Assembly: GCA_950295325.1 (NCBI GenBank)
Contig: OX485808.1
Span: 16,698,527-16,762,526 of the forward strand
Direction: 5' to 3'
Length of the DNA stretch: 64,000 bases
Source: Polytrichum commune
Lineage: Eukaryota; Streptophyta; Polytrichopsida; Polytrichales; Polytrichaceae
Position 1 is the stretch's first letter, and each line of letters starts with the position of its first letter. Made by a program: the position numbers and the translations under genes. The notes under the pieces are model-generated. The model was not told the origin of the DNA. It was given only the letters and a program-made list of their open reading frames with translations, and made no database searches. Positions 32,645 to 45,878 of the stretch are shown here, in pieces.

Positions 32645-33584
32645 TGTCTGACAATGAAGTACACTAGAAATACACTAGAAATACACACATGTTTTACAAT
32701 GAAGTAATCACGCAATCACCGCATACAAGTACGAAGATTGAATTATAGGAAGTCAATGTACCCTAACGTGTTGATTTTAGCTTGAGCATTGTCGACTATT
32801 ATCGATGATGGTTCCCAATTGTTGTTTGTTTTCTTCAACTTATCATCCAGCGTTGCGAGCACTAGAAAAAAAAATCTTATTCTCGTGTGCGCAAAATTAC
32901 AAAAAACGCAACAAGTTTACTGTTCCTCCAATCGTCAAAGACCATCATCATGTACAACGGGTACTGCACACACACCCTTACACAACCATTGTGGTGAGTT
33001 TGCACTTCATTACAAATGAAATGAAGTACATTGAATCACTAAATTCACACAAGTACATTGATGTACATTTCATTACATTGAAAATAAATTGATTGCGATT
33101 AAATCACACATAAAGTATATGTAACAATCACCCACCTTAGTTTGATTTGTCCCAAATGCCGCATCAATAGATACCGCATTGTTGTGACTATATCGTACCA
33201 ACATCTCGAGCTGCTAGTCAATTTGTATCCCAAGAGTAAATGGAGAGTCGTCTAGTGAGCTAGTATTCAAGTCCAATAACGAGTTCTCTTGATTAAAATT
33301 TTTTTTTTCGACAAATCCACATACGCACACTTATAAGGTCAAAAAGGTTATTCTCCCGAAGCATTTTTTTCCTCTTCCGACATATGCTCTGAACATTGGT
33401 GGGCAACACGAATGCGTCTCGTTTGACAACACCATTCTTCAAAGCAAGTTAGCGCACTTCCTCTGTGTGCTATCCCATTAACTGGGCGGGGGATAACCCA
33501 AATGCGTGCATTTGCGCTATCTTTGTCTTCATCTCTTCTAGCTCCTATAGCGTGTCTGAACCCTCTAATCATCATCCTATGGCA
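32645..33584. other. No gene recognised
   Basis: AT-rich sequence with short open frames only; the 83-codon minus frame at 33599-33348 resembles nothing I know. I see no repeat boundary or structured RNA. Confidence 0.5.
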
Positions 33585-34346
33585 ATGTAGTAGGGTCATA
33601 TTAGTATAAGTAATATCCTATGGACAATAAAGTCTTTAATAACTTTCTCTTTGAAAAGTGAAAAGTGGATTGGATATACAATAAAGGTACACATTATCTA
33701 CTCCATGCAAAGGGTAAAGTAGTTCTACACCCATATAGAACTTTAGTTTTCTATATATTTGTGCAATATTTTTAAGGAGGGTCCACAATCCACTATTGGG
33801 AGTAGAGATGCATACCATTTTTATTCAAACCATGTGGAGTTTTCCACAAATATCTCTTTGGCTTGAAGATTCTCATGCATGCAATGAACACTCCCATGTG
33901 ACATTTGAAAGAATAGGAATAAATGGTTTTTGTACTTTTGGCAACACAAGAAAGTGAGTGGTATTACAATACTTTGCCTCAACCATCTTGGTCCCTATAT
34001 CAAAACCTACTTTATTAACACTAGTGCCCTTCTCATTGCACTAATGCAATAGAGTTGCCATCTTCAAGACAGTTGTTTCTAATATGTGTGCACAAAACCA
34101 ACTGCCTTCCATTTCTCCAGCATCTAAGTGTTATGATAATTAACCAACTTGGGAGTCGTTTTACATGATCATTGGGAATAATTATCCACACATTGGTCCA
34201 AGTCCACTCACAGTGGAGCTTCTCCCATGTGATTCACACATTTAAATGAAGCGACAAGCAAAATAATACATGTTATATTTTGGCATGCTTCTAGGTAGTA
34301 TCCCAAAACCTAAACCTTAAACCCTCATATCACATTAGGAATCCTA

Positions 34347-36160
34347 TCAAAATGCGACATCTCTACGATCATGGAATAACTTACCCGTGGGGTGCTCTTC
34401 CCTCGGCAACAAAGCAAGCCACACAATTGTATCCGCCCCTTGCTCCGGAGTGTTCATGGTGGCAGGATCAATGCCCCGGGCATCGATGTAGGGTCGTGTC
34501 ATGTCTGTGAGGGTCAAGCCAGGGCAGGCTGCATTCACAAAAACAACCAAGTGTTGTTGTTGTGTCACAGGGGATCGAATCTGGCTCTCAAAATCCCGTG
34601 CTAGCATTCGTGTGTATGCATTCAAGAATACCTTGGAGATTCGGTATGTTGCTAAGCTCATGAGAATCGTGGAGTCCCTGAACCATCCCTCGCTGTGTAT
34701 CCGGCCGGCCTGCAAGTCTTCAAGATATTTTTTGGCAAGAGAATCGATCATCTCCTCAGTGAGGTTTTGTACATCCGCTATCTTCTCCCTCAATTCCGCA
34801 CTACCTAGATCCTGTGTGGTGACAATCGTTGTTTGTTCAGTAACATTTCTCCCCTTGAAATCTAACTTTGAGCAAGATTACTTTACACTTGTTCAAAATT
34901 GTGTAGGACTTTGAAGATTAATCAAGCTCTCCATAAATTGAACTTTAGACGAGCACTTGTCAAATTCAAGTACCAAACTCTTGAAACTTGCAAGTTAGAG
35001 CTTTCAACTCAAGCTCTAGTGTAAAAAAGAGGCATGCAACAACACTGTAGAGGGCTCTCTATTTCGATAGAAATTAATTATTTTTACCTCAAGTTTTGCC
35101 ACATGCCAATTCTACATTGGTAGAGTTCTTCTTGAATCCCTACGTGGAAACTACATTCCGACACTAATAAAGATGAAATAGAGTGCCCCCTTTACGATAT
35201 TTTAGAGCATTTGAGTAGAGGGTAGATGGGTAGGGTTGATATATTACCTCTAGTGCACCATACATTGAGGAGACATTCACAATGCGTGCCCCGGCTGGAG
35301 AATCCCTAAGCAAAGGCAACAAGGCCTTGGTGACATTCTTCATTCCGAAATAGTTTGTATCAAGTATCGTCACACTTAGCTCGACGTCGTTTGAAATTGC
35401 ACCCACTCCTGCATTGTTTACCTATCCAATTGACCGCAAATGAATATTGCTAAATCGTTTATATAGTTGAAAGAGTAATAAAACAATCATGGTCAAATAT
35501 GCCACAATGTGTAAAGACATGAATTCTACCAATCTCATCCTTGAGCTAGGTCACAAGACTCTTGACAGACATCAACCTTGTGTCCAATGAAGACTTGACA
35601 TGTCGGTGAATTATGAGATGGTGAACATTACATAGTGTTGATGAACTTCATTTTGATACAGGACCCAACAAACATTCACAAGAGACCCAACAATAGTTAT
35701 TGATGATGAACACAAATATGATGAAAAATGTTTAATCGTATATATGTAGTAAAAATGAATACTAAAGTGATCATGATTGAAAACTTACAAGGATATCAAT
35801 CCCACCAAACTCATCCTTGAGCCACGCTGCAAGACTTTCGGCAGATGTTGAGCTTGTCACTTCCAAAGGATGGAAATGTATGTTCTCAAGCCCCTCTTCA
35901 GTTTTGAGGGCCTGCACTGCTGCATTTCCTTTCACATGGTCTCTCGCAGTGAGCACCACAGTGAGGCCATGCTTGGCGAGTTCCTTGACAATCACAAACC
36001 CAATGCCTTTGTTGCCTCCGGTCACCACAGCCACCGTCGCCTTTGTCCATGATGACCTGGAATTAATCTCTCCAAAGACACTCTTAATCGATATGTTTGT
36101 TGGGTCCTTCAGTTTTACACATGAGCCTAAGTCTATGTCAAAGGGTGAAACATCTCTCAT
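34347..36160 (-). CDS. SDR copy A: NAD(P)H-dependent carbonyl reductase-like, 3 exons
   Basis: Exons 36160-35789, 35421-35248 and 34811-34347 (372, 174 and 465 nt) join in phase 0 with GT-AG introns to a 336-residue protein. The cofactor motif TGGNKGIG is at about residue 47, NNAG starts exon 2, the Ser of VSS follows, and YRISK gives the catalytic Tyr-x-x-x-Lys in exon 3. The segment FLNAYTRML and the long insertion before the Tyr fit the plant carbonyl reductase/salutaridine reductase/neomenthol dehydrogenase group; the substrate cannot be told. About 40 residues precede the Rossmann fold, somewhat long for the family. No transit peptide is obvious, so cytosolic action is likely. The frame has no break. 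It is the better candidate of the two copies for an active gene. Confidence 0.88.
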
Positions 36161-36940
36161 TCACGCCAAAATACGGTTGGCGTCATCTCTCTTTCACTAC
36201 TTATGTTGGTTTCTCTATTGAAAATTGATATTTTAGTCATAGTACCCTTCTCCCATGTCGAAACATTGCACAAGATCGAGGAACAAATAAACAAGGAATC
36301 CACAACATGACAAAACCAAAGTATTTTACAACCACATGACCACGCACATGACGCAATTGCACACCCATGTTGCAATTTGAATGCAAAGGAGAAGTCCATT
36401 TGAAAAAGGTTACACACAATTGCCTTCTACTTCTCAATTCAGATTCACCAGCAAATGGCGTTTCCTCCCCATGGTTCAGATGTTTGAACAAACCAATGAC
36501 CAAGAGAAGATTGTTTGTTACTTCCTCCACTTCTAGTGACATCTCACATGACTGCTCCAAATTCATCAACAATAACATTGCAAACTACGTATTGAGGAAT
36601 TGGGTGTGAGAATAATGCCTTTGGGAAGCCACATCCTGATCTGCCATTTTGGATGGAGGTACGATCCCTTGCAATTGCCACTCAAGCCACTTAAAATTCA
36701 CTTTCACTTTCAATCCAGTTGTCACATTCCAAAACACTGCGATGGATTTGAGTTTTGAAGCTCGTCACTCGCCTTCTCTTGATATGCAAGTGTACAGAAC
36801 TGGACATGGAAAGGACTCGTCACTTGATTTCCTCTTCCCAGCAGGTGAGCTGAGACTAGCTAGTGTAGGAGTTGTTTTGTCCACCATGAAGCCTCTGAAA
36901 GACCTTTGTACTTGAGAAGCTTTCCATTGCTACTCACTGG
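36161..36940 (-). other. SDR copy A leader
   Basis: 780 bp between the TATA-like box and the ATG of exon 1. It contains an upstream ATG (near 36933) opening a short frame (MESFSSTKVF...) that stops soon, and a second segment starting MADQDVASQ (ATG near 36666) that is open in copy B but has TAG at 36587-36585 here in place of CAG. The leader may contain an intron; I cannot fix its ends. Confidence 0.5.
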
Positions 36941-36948
36941 CTTATATA
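36941..36948 (-). promoter_or_regulatory. TATA-like box of SDR copy A
   Basis: The minus strand reads TATATAAG, placing a start around 36915-36910. In copy B the aligned sequence near 43856-43862 reads CTATGAT, so the box is not conserved there. Confidence 0.6.
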
Positions 36949-36960
36949 CTTATGCCCCCT

Positions 36961-39900
36961 TCCACCTAAATTTTGCCTCCTTCACACTTGATTTTAGCTA
37001 AGCTTAAAAGTTGGTTCTAAGAACACGGCCTTCACACCATTGACACTATCTAGCCCTGAGCTTAGTTGGCAAATGATGTGGCATGGTTAAAACATGGAGG
37101 TTTTAAGCCCCAAGCATCAATCCTCCTATCGGTACTAAGAGACGTGGCAAGAACGTAGGACTCTTAAAAGTGTCGCCTCCCGTCCTTGTGATTGGGTATT
37201 TTTAGTCGTGGCTACGAGTGCACGAGGAGCTCCTTTAATAAAGATCAACTTCTTCTTACTTTAGGGCTTTTGTGTTGAATGGATGGGAGGTACGCTCATA
37301 CATGATAATTCCCTCTCTCCACGCCACTCGTAAAGTTTGTACCAATGTTGGATTGGTATATAAGTGAATGCATGGTATTAGTATTCAATGTCAATAATCA
37401 ATATAAAAATACAAGAAGGGCTCAAGAATGAGCCTTTTATGTTGTCAAAGAACGTACCCAACTACCTAGTCTCAAAACTATAATACCATTGAAATAGTTA
37501 TATTGTGTGGGGATCTCAAGATGAGAGGAAAAATGTACACATGATTGACTATTTGGGTCAAGTCATTTATTAACCATGTTGTCACTAAGGTGATTTTACC
37601 TAAGTTTAAATGCTCTAGGATTGTATTTAGACCTGAATGATATCACAACCAAAATTCTCCTCAAATATTCATACCCGTCTTGTATCAAAGTAATGTGAAT
37701 TCTTCATAGTAGATATCCCAATGGTATTAAATAAATAAACAAAATGACACCAATCCAACACCGGTTCATACCTATGCATGTACCATGTTGCCTTATCAAT
37801 TTTGGCAGAACCTATATATTTCATGAGTGTGAGTGCCACATGTTGTACAATGTTTGGTTGGAATATTGAAATTGTTGGTGTGGCATGAGAATAGAATCAA
37901 TTTTGACAAGGAAAGTGATAACGTACTATGGTAACAATAATTCTTGTTAGCCAACAAGAGACGCAACCCTCTAAAGTCATCCGTCACTTGATTTTTGAAG
38001 GTGTTGCATGTTTCCCATTCAAATGTGCAACATTTAGGATTTAAAAAGCATTTGTGTTTTGTAGGTGGGATGATCAATTCGAAAATGAAACAACACCATA
38101 ATTCATGCTAGTGGCAACATCGCAGTCATCTTTCTATCTTTCTTAGGTGGGATGAGCATGTGGTTTTGCTCCGAAAACTCAAAAAGCCCATAACTTAGAG
38201 AACAATTTTAGAATGGTTGTTGAAGATGCTCTTACAACGACCCCCACACCCACTTGAAGAGCACTTTCATTACACACAACCCAAGGATTGTAACATTGTG
38301 ACTAATGAAACTATAAGTACCTTTGACATTGAATATTGGGCAGTGTTCCCTTGGGGGTTCATTGGTAAGTTTGGGAGCCCCTTATAGGTTTAATAGTAAC
38401 AACCATTGAGAGATTGTGGTATTGGGTGATATGGAAGCAATAGATAAGGCTAGAAATGATGGGAATCGAGTTATACTAATTCATGACCACTTGAATTAAG
38501 TCGATATGCATTAAATAATCAAGGTTGTCAATGTACAATTATAGTGTATGATTTGTACTTGCATGCAGTTTGATTTCATTGATTTTTGCATGCTTCCCCT
38601 TGAACCTTGGAACAAATCTTGGGAATTTACTTGAGCTAAGTTGATCAACACAATATACATGAGTGCAAGGGTGGGCTAATGTCAAATTCTCGTCTCACAC
38701 ATAAATGCCCAAACAATTTCAAATCATCATTCCTTGGTGATCATCGAATGAGAGACAACCATGTTAAGCCCGTTCACTCTCAATTTATTGAGGGTTTAAA
38801 GGGTTATCTTAGTGGGCAATAAGGATATTTTAACACACATGGGTTTTGTGGGTGGGGCGAGCATGTGGACTTGCCCCCAAAACATGTAGAAAGCGGGTTA
38901 TACGTGGTATAGTTCACTGTACAGTCACAAGAAGAGGGGTTCATAACCCTCTTTTGAAAGAGTCTTTCATATTTTTCATTTTTAGAATATGTGCCAATGT
39001 TTAAATACAAATTGAAGTTAAAGCTCCTTTAGCTTCTTTTCCAAGACTATAAACTTTTGGAATCCTTTGAGTTCCATTCTTGGGTTTGCCTCTATTTGGA
39101 GAACACAAAAGTGGTGAGAGGAGGAAAGGGTGTCCAGGTAAGATATGTGCTTATAAGTGGCAAAGAACATGAGAATATTTTTAGTTATATAAAGATGAAA
39201 CATGTCATCACCTAAAACTCAAAGAAGTTCACCAAGACTTTCCGGTTACATTCAAACTAGGGGAACTTGTCTTAAATTCCCCTATTTTTCCTAGTTTTTT
39301 TACGGCAAATTTTATTGAGAGCCTAAGTTACAGTGGCCATATATAGCAATTGCTTGTATGGTATAGCAGTTATAGTGTCCAATTTGATGCACGAATTGAG
39401 TATGTTTCCACCATTGTTGAGGTGTGTGGGGTTTACATGGTCACCCTTCTTCATCGGATGTCTATATTTGAGTAAAGGAGGGAGAGAGAGAGAGAGATGA
39501 CACCGACCACTTGTGTTGGCGTGAATGAGCGAGGGATGCTTCACCTCGATCATCGTTGCGAGCTCATGTGTGAAGCCAAAGCGGGTTAATTGAGCAAGGA
39601 TATTTGAGTGGAGGTATATGGAAAGGTGGTTAGTTAGTAATGGCCACCATAAAGACATGTACATTGTGTTATTGGACGATGTACTTAGAACATAGGCACC
39701 ATAGTTAGTTGTAGGCTTTAAATAGTTAGCACAATGGGGAAGGTCTATGTGATTGTTTGAATGCCACAATTTTCTTCAATTTGGCCTCTTTTTACTTTTG
39801 AATCTTTCCAACTTTAGACATAAATTTTGAATTGACAATGTACATGATTCACAATTTCTAATCATATGAGATAATTCTTGCTATGATCCAATGGTCAAAA

Positions 39901-41369
39901 ATTGCATGTAACATTAGAAGTGACCACAATAGGTCACATGCTTTACGCATTGTTGGATGCACCAATTGGGTCATTTTTCTTAATTGGATACCAAAATATT
40001 TGATTAGCATATGGCAAGCCTCATAGTTAAGAATGGGCACAAAAAAAGACACATATCACATCTCAATTGGACTAAGCGCTTAGAGTAGACACCGCTTCAA
40101 GCTCAATAACAAATACAAATTGTCTGAAGACCTACGTAATCACTTAAAACGAAATAGAATCTTCATTTCAACTTCTTATAACTTTTGCATATCAACTTCG
40201 ATTGTGGAACTTGAAATGTGAACTTGTGTAAATGACAATTCCTAACCAAATAAGACAAATTCCAGTCCGATCGAACATCCAAAATTGCATGTGGAGTTGA
40301 AAGAATGCACAATAGGACCCACGTACGTTATGACCCCTCCTCAACTAACCTTAAGGTGACCATTTTAAACTAATAACCAGCTTTTACAAAGCTTGTTCTT
40401 CACCAGTCCACTAAGGGCCACTTCATGCACGAAACTGTGAGCCCGTGACCATAACACTTCAAGCACTCTCATTGGTGGAAAAGGCAGAGCCGGTCCAAGT
40501 TTGCTTCACACAACACTCGAGGGACCAACGGAGTATGTGAATGCAAGATGGATGTAAAAGTCTACATGGATTCCTACATGGCATGGCATGGATCATGTTT
40601 CATGGTCACTTGGACTATTTTCAAAAATCACCTCTTGGACGTAGGCCTCACACAAAACCGAGAGACCATGGCACTTTGAACACTCACAACCATTGATTGA
40701 TTTTTTGATTTATTTATAAATACATTTTTATCATGTGTGAGGACCCACATGAATAGAAATTCATTGAAATAGCATATGGTTCGGGGCCTGGTCACATATG
40801 ACTTCACATTACACTTGAGGATATGTGACCACACTACATGATTTTGGAGGTGTGTTGGGGCGACCTTTGGACACTTTCTTTTGGGCTCTCACAATTTCAT
40901 GGTCACAACTTTTGGCTTGTACATGAAGTGACCCTAACTCTTCCCCAATCGTAGGTTGGCGTCCTTGCTAGTGGAGACAAAATGCGTTAAAAACCCCCCT
41001 TAAATGCCGACCTTGTGGACCTTGCCATGTTGTGCTTCACGTTCTATGTAGCTATAAAGCTTCCACAAATGTCTATGCTCATTGGCCAAGATGCTGATAG
41101 TGAGGGCCTCATGATATTGAGGGTTAATTTTCATGGAGCTTACCATGGTCAATGTTTGGTGTTCTCGACAATTAAGTTTCACAACACTTACCATGGGGGA
41201 TGACCTCTATAGGGTTGTGGTTAGTGAATCGAAATTGGATCCCACTAGACTAAGTTGGGGCCTTTGAATCTATTCCAGCGTCAAAATGCTCCTATAAATT
41301 TATCTATCATGTTCAATGGACTAACTGATGGGTGCGGTTTAGGAGGCACACCAAATTCTTGATTTAATG
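36961..41369. other. Intergenic, no gene recognised
   Basis: AT-rich DNA between the divergent SDR promoters. The only longer frame (minus 39769-39323, 148 codons) is not recognisable. A GA-rich microsatellite lies at 39476-39498. I saw no transposon ends that pair. Confidence 0.5.
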
Positions 41370-41816
41370 GCTTAAATATTTCATTTTTGTCTTAATTGTA
41401 TAATTAGCACCTTAATTGTTGCCTTATTAGACTAACCCATTGCCTAAACCATACCATATGCTTGACCTCTTTTATTAGGAGTAACTTTCTAGTTCTAGTC
41501 GAACGTAAAGTAATGGCCTCTATGCAACGTAGAAAGGGTCTTTTCATGGTAAGAACACGGGTTCGAATTAAATGCTTAAATGTTTCATTTTTATCTTAAG
41601 TGTGTGATTAGCACCTTAATTGTTGCGTTATTAGCCTAATGCTATCTTGTTTATGCTAATTGTTGCATTATTAAACCTACTTGTAGCCTAAGCCATACTA
41701 TATGCTTGATTAAATACTTGATTTTTTTCATTTTTATCTTAAGTATGTGATTAACGCCCTAATTGTTGCCTTATTAGTCTAATGCAATTGTATTTATGCT
41801 AAGTGTTGCGTTATTA
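41370..41816. repeat. Three imperfect direct repeats
   Basis: Units near 41370, 41567 and 41706 share TTTCATTTTTATCTTAA, then GTGATTAGCACCTTAATTGT and GCCTTATTAG, and the first two end in CATA-TATGCTTGA. Unit lengths vary from about 110 to 195 bp. Function unknown; possibly the remains of a satellite or of an old element. Confidence 0.75.
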
Positions 41817-43125
41817 GAGGAGTGGAGAGGAGAGGAGAGGAAAATAATTTACCCCCTATAGATTGACGGGCGAGATGAGCTCAATCCAACGGATGAGCCC
41901 AATCTGACCCCAGATGAAAATTCGGGCCCAGGAAAAGCTCGTCCCCATTTCTTCAAGCTGGCATGATGGTTTGATGCCAAAATTGTGCCACCTAGGATGC
42001 CACATGGGATGAGTGAGTGTTCGAACCGGCCCCTAGTATAAAGCCCTTGGGCCCGATTTGATGAAATCGAGCCATGGGCCGGCCCTCAATCCGGCCCCAA
42101 GTATAAAGTGACCCTTAATAAAAACAACCCTTCTACTGTATGAGCGAGAACATCGAATTCTGTTGTGGGTCGGTTGAATTTGTGGCTTGTTTGTCTGGAA
42201 TCCTGTGATTTCGAAGAGTTTTCTACAGCTCACTACAATGTTCAGCTTGCGATTACGAAATGGATGACGCTCTGCTGCTGATCGCTTCAATTCGGTACCT
42301 GCTAGTCCTCGAAGTCTTTTCTACTCTTCTGTGCTGACAGCTTCATTTCGGCACTGAAGGGGGCGGCATTATATCAAGTTGGACCCTTCTGCCGGGCGTC
42401 GAACCCACTGTCCAGGTTGGAATCTTGAGCATAATCAGTCAAAATCCTGGAGGATCCAAGTCCACCCGCTTCCATGTAGATCTCCCGGGTTAGCTTTAGT
42501 AAATTCAGTTGTGTTCTACAGATGCGTCTAAAATGATAGGTTATTCTCCTGAACTTCAATCGGTTGTTGTCAAACTCAACTGGTTCATCTGAATCTAGCA
42601 GTTGCTTCTCTTTGTTCCTTGGTTGAACCCTGCTTGGAGATTTGCAATGTAGTACTTTGCTGCACTCAAGAGCACTTGGTGTCTGAATTCATCACTGTCA
42701 GGTATGTGGGTGTTATTTGGTTTGTGCTTAATGTTCTCCTACTTCTATTGATTAGGTACTAATTAGCCTCACTGCAATCAACTCACAGAGATCACCTTCA
42801 AAGCAAAACCCCAGGTAAATCAACCTACCCGAATGTGGGAAGGTCGCAGAGCCACTTCACTTCAAGCTCGCTGTCCACGGAAAGCTTAAGGATTTGGCAA
42901 TAATCACAGATGAAACCACAAGCAGTTCAAAGAGAGGGAGGAAGGGCCGAATTTTCACTTGAATCCCTCGCTCAGAGCAATTGCGGGCGTTGCCTTGGTG
43001 CAAAATAAACCCCCGGCAGACTCCTCAAACCTTGTCGCAAGGAGCAGGTGTGGACGGAGGTCTTCTGGGCTGCCTAGGTAGTAGAGATCGTGGATAATAC
43101 CACAACGCTGAGTGAATGACGAGGT
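41817..43125. other. Intergenic, no gene recognised
   Basis: Starts with a GGAGA-rich tract (41818-41842). The 42000-42120 stretch has self-complementary GGCC-rich pieces and two CAAGTATAAAG-like repeats. Short open frames only. Confidence 0.45.
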
Positions 43126-43128
43126 TAA

Positions 43129-43723
43129 GGGCCGGTTCACACTGTGCCCAAGTCGAGAGGAGAAGCGTCACTTTTCTGGACCCAACTATGTTGAGAGGAG
43201 AAGCTGTATTCAGATTTTGAATATTTGAATGAAAAAAAAGTTTGGCCTCTCGACGGAAGTTTGGGTCGAGCATTTTGCTCGACTCATACCAGGGCCACAC
43301 CAAAAACCCCAGCAGCTCCAGTAGCCAGAAACACCAGCCCGACGTATTCTCCAGAAATATAGGGTTGGAATTTCAGATGGCTGGAGCTACTAGAGTGGCT
43401 GGAAGTAGGCGGGTAGCCTACAACCAACAGCTCTAGTCATCTGAAATCTCACCCCTGTATTTACGGAGAATACGTAGGGCTGGTATTTCTGGCTGGGCCG
43501 CTCGGTGTGGCCCTCTAGGCTGGTATCAAACTTTGCTCGAGAGGCCGAACTCTTGGCGCCATAACTTCCTAAAAGTGTTGCCACCTAGGCTCTTTTGGAG
43601 GCGACGTCCTTTGGACTTCGGCCTCTAGTGTGAAGGCCGAGAGGACGGACTTTGGACATTTCTGCATTTTCATTGGTCCAAACGCCTTTCCTCTAGAAGT
43701 TTGGCCATAGTGTGAACCGGCCC
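43129..43723. mobile_element. MITE, Harbinger/Tourist-like
   Basis: 595 bp with inverted ends GGGCCGGTTCACACT flanked by TAA at 43126-43128 and 43724-43726. A 3-bp TAA/TTA duplication and GGGCC-type ends are characteristic of PIF/Harbinger MITEs. The interior has internal inverted segments and no transposase. Confidence 0.82.
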
Positions 43724-43849
43724 TAACTCTCTGGCCACTTTTTGACCCAAAATCCACTTATTGACCCTCCACCGTGCAAACATAGCCACTGCACTTTCCT
43801 GGAGCATTATCACATAGCCACTATTTGCTAGGAGGGTCAACTAAGAAGG

Positions 43850-43904
43850 GGCCATAAGTCTATGATCCAGTAAGTAGCTATGGAAAGGTCCTCAAGTATG
43901 AAGG
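43850..43904 (+). other. Copy B promoter-proximal fragment, cut off by LINE-2
   Basis: GGGGCCATAAG-, CAGTAAGTAGCTATGG and TCAAGTATGAAGGTCTTTC parallel the copy A leader start (GGGGGCATAAG-, CAGTGAGTAGCAATGG, TCAAGTACAAAGGTCTTTC). The homology then jumps to 56646, on the other side of LINE-2. The TATA-like box of copy A is not preserved. Confidence 0.8.
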
Positions 43905-43917
43905 TCTTTCGGAAGCT
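43905..43917. repeat. LINE-2 target site duplication, 5' side
   Basis: TCTTTCGGAAGCT, repeated at 56646-56658. The undisturbed copy A leader has the corresponding TCTTTCAGAGGCT once. Confidence 0.9.
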
Positions 43918-44097
43918 GAATGCCGAGAGAGGTCTGCGTTTGTTGCGGTGAGATTTGGTCAGAAGGTTGCCGGAGGTAGGGAGGAGGGAGGAAAGGGTCG
44001 AAGCGGCAACAGTCTATTGCTCCCCAAGCTTCCCTCCCCCAGCCACCCACCCTTTCGATGCCCGAAGGGTCACCCAGCTAACGTAGCCACACAAAGA

Positions 44098-44109
44098 GTA
44101 TAAAAACCT
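44098..44109 (+). promoter_or_regulatory. TATA-like box within LINE-2 5' region
   Basis: AGTATAAAAACC followed by a C-rich stretch, looking like a pol II core promoter about 180 bp inside the element. A start near 44130 would not reproduce the element's 5' end, so its relevance is unsure. Confidence 0.35.
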
Positions 44110-44639
44110 CCCAACCCATCCCCACAACTCATCTTCTTGTGATCTTGGTTAAGACAGAGACAGAGTTGAGACAGTGCTGTCGACAACGGTGGGAGCTACT
44201 ACGGACCTGTTGCTGCCCAAGAGCGACACCGGAGAGATACACCATAGAGTTGCACGGAGAAGGACTTGAGATCTACTACGAGGAGCTGCTCTGACACTAG
44301 GAAATGTGTTGCTGCACTCACGAACTTGGGATGTGCTACAAGGAGGAACTACTACAACATGAGTGGTGCTAATACATCAATAAACTTGAGATCTAAAACG
44401 AAGGAGTTGTTATTGCACCAAGAGCCGCGCTACTGCATAAACAAGACATTGGCGAAGGCTTTGCAAGTTAGAGCTGCAGACAACGAGCTACTGTGGAGTT
44501 GTGTGTTGTGTGAACCGAGCGAAGGAACTCAACAAAGCACTGCCCAGATGAGATCTAACCCTACTCTCTAAAGTTCAAAGATTGGAAACGTCATACTATA
44601 CCAGATCATGACTTAGATCTAACATTATGCTCAAAGGAT

Positions 44640-45850
44640 TAAAACTTAGCAAAACCTTGCTCTCTTTGATTAGCTGACAGGAACCGCATGATTGTTGTTG
44701 GCCGGAGTACATAGATAGCTACAGAAACTAAAAAAGCTTCTGAAAAGGAAGAAATCGCTTCAAAAGATAGTATTGCTTAGGTGACCTCAGATCAACCCCC
44801 ACTCAGATTAGATTCACAATAACTCAAAAATCTCTGAAAGTTTAGCTTAATCCCTGTTATCAACAATACGCATATATGAGTCCGATATGCCCAAAAGCAA
44901 CCCTCTGATAGATCAGACCTTACCTTAGTTCATGCTTCAAAAAATCGGGAGTTTAGCTTAACCCCTGTTCCTCACAAAAAACCCAGATTAGATCACAACC
45001 TTAGCTCAAAAATTTCATACAGACTAGCTTAATTTCTTGCTACCAGAGTTGTTAGGTGACTTTAGCTAATCTCTGTTTCGATCAGATCTAACTAGTGATT
45101 GAAGATTAGCTCAAAACCTCGACAATTTAACGAACCTAGTACAAATAATCCAGCAAATAGAGATTTGTTAGCATAACGTCTCTTCTTGATAAAACGTACT
45201 CAGATTTGTGAGGTGACTCCTGCCGAATCAATTCTTACCAGGACTTAGGACTAAAACTTAATAAAACCTTGCTCTTCCTATTAGTTGACAGAAACCACAT
45301 GATTGTTGTTGGCCGAAATAACTACACAGCTACATAAAAGGAAGAAATCGCTTCAAAAGATAGTATCGATAAGGAGACCTCAGATCAACCCGTGATTAGA
45401 TCAGATCCACTCTAACCTCTAAAGTCTCTGAAATATTAGTATCATCCCTGTTACCAACAATACGTGTGCCCAAAACCAATCCTAGATTAGTTTACAACCT
45501 TAGCTCAAAAAAATTCTTACAAACTTGCTTGATATCGGCTTCTAGAATTGTTTGGTGACCTTAGTTCAAACCTTAACTTCGATCAGTACTCACTAGCTGC
45601 TTGAATATTAGCTAAATCTACGATTTCAGCAATCTAACGAATCTAGAAGAGACAATCCAACAACTAGAGACTTAATCAACTTTAATCCCTGTTAACAGAA
45701 CTTCTGTTATCAACAATAAAGGTGTCCATATTCGTGAAGTGACCCCTGCTGGATTAGCCTAATCCCTGCTTCCGATAAACTAACGAATCTGTGACTGTTA
45801 AGGGATTTCAGATTAGAGCTGAGGAGCTGTTAAGTTAAGTAGAGCTACGG
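44640..45850 (+). repeat. Duplicated unit of about 0.6 kb in LINE-2 5' region
   Basis: Two imperfect units starting near 44640 and 45245 share AACCTTGCTCT, CATGATTGTTGTTGGCCG, GAAGAAATCGCTTCAAAAGA, GACCTCAGATCAACCC and ATCCCTGTTA. Duplicate units before ORF1 again resemble LINE promoter monomers. No coding sequence is evident; a 101-codon open frame at 44266-44571 lies upstream of the units and is unrecognised. Confidence 0.8.
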
Positions 45851-45878
45851 AGCTGCCTGCCACCTCCTTCGCTACCAG

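Larger units (their letters stand above)
33585..36960 (-). repeat. Arm A of inverted SDR duplication
   Basis: The reverse complement of this arm matches 43850-43904 followed by 56650-61185 on the plus strand, including promoter, leader, three exons, two introns and about 750 bp of 3' flank. Exons are closest; introns and flanks have small indels. Ends are approximate because similarity fades. Confidence 0.88.

Noticed and set aside
41505..41580. Possible tRNA or SINE promoter (GGTTCGAATTA resembling a B box)
   Set aside because: No cloverleaf can be folded around it and the A-box candidate is weak.
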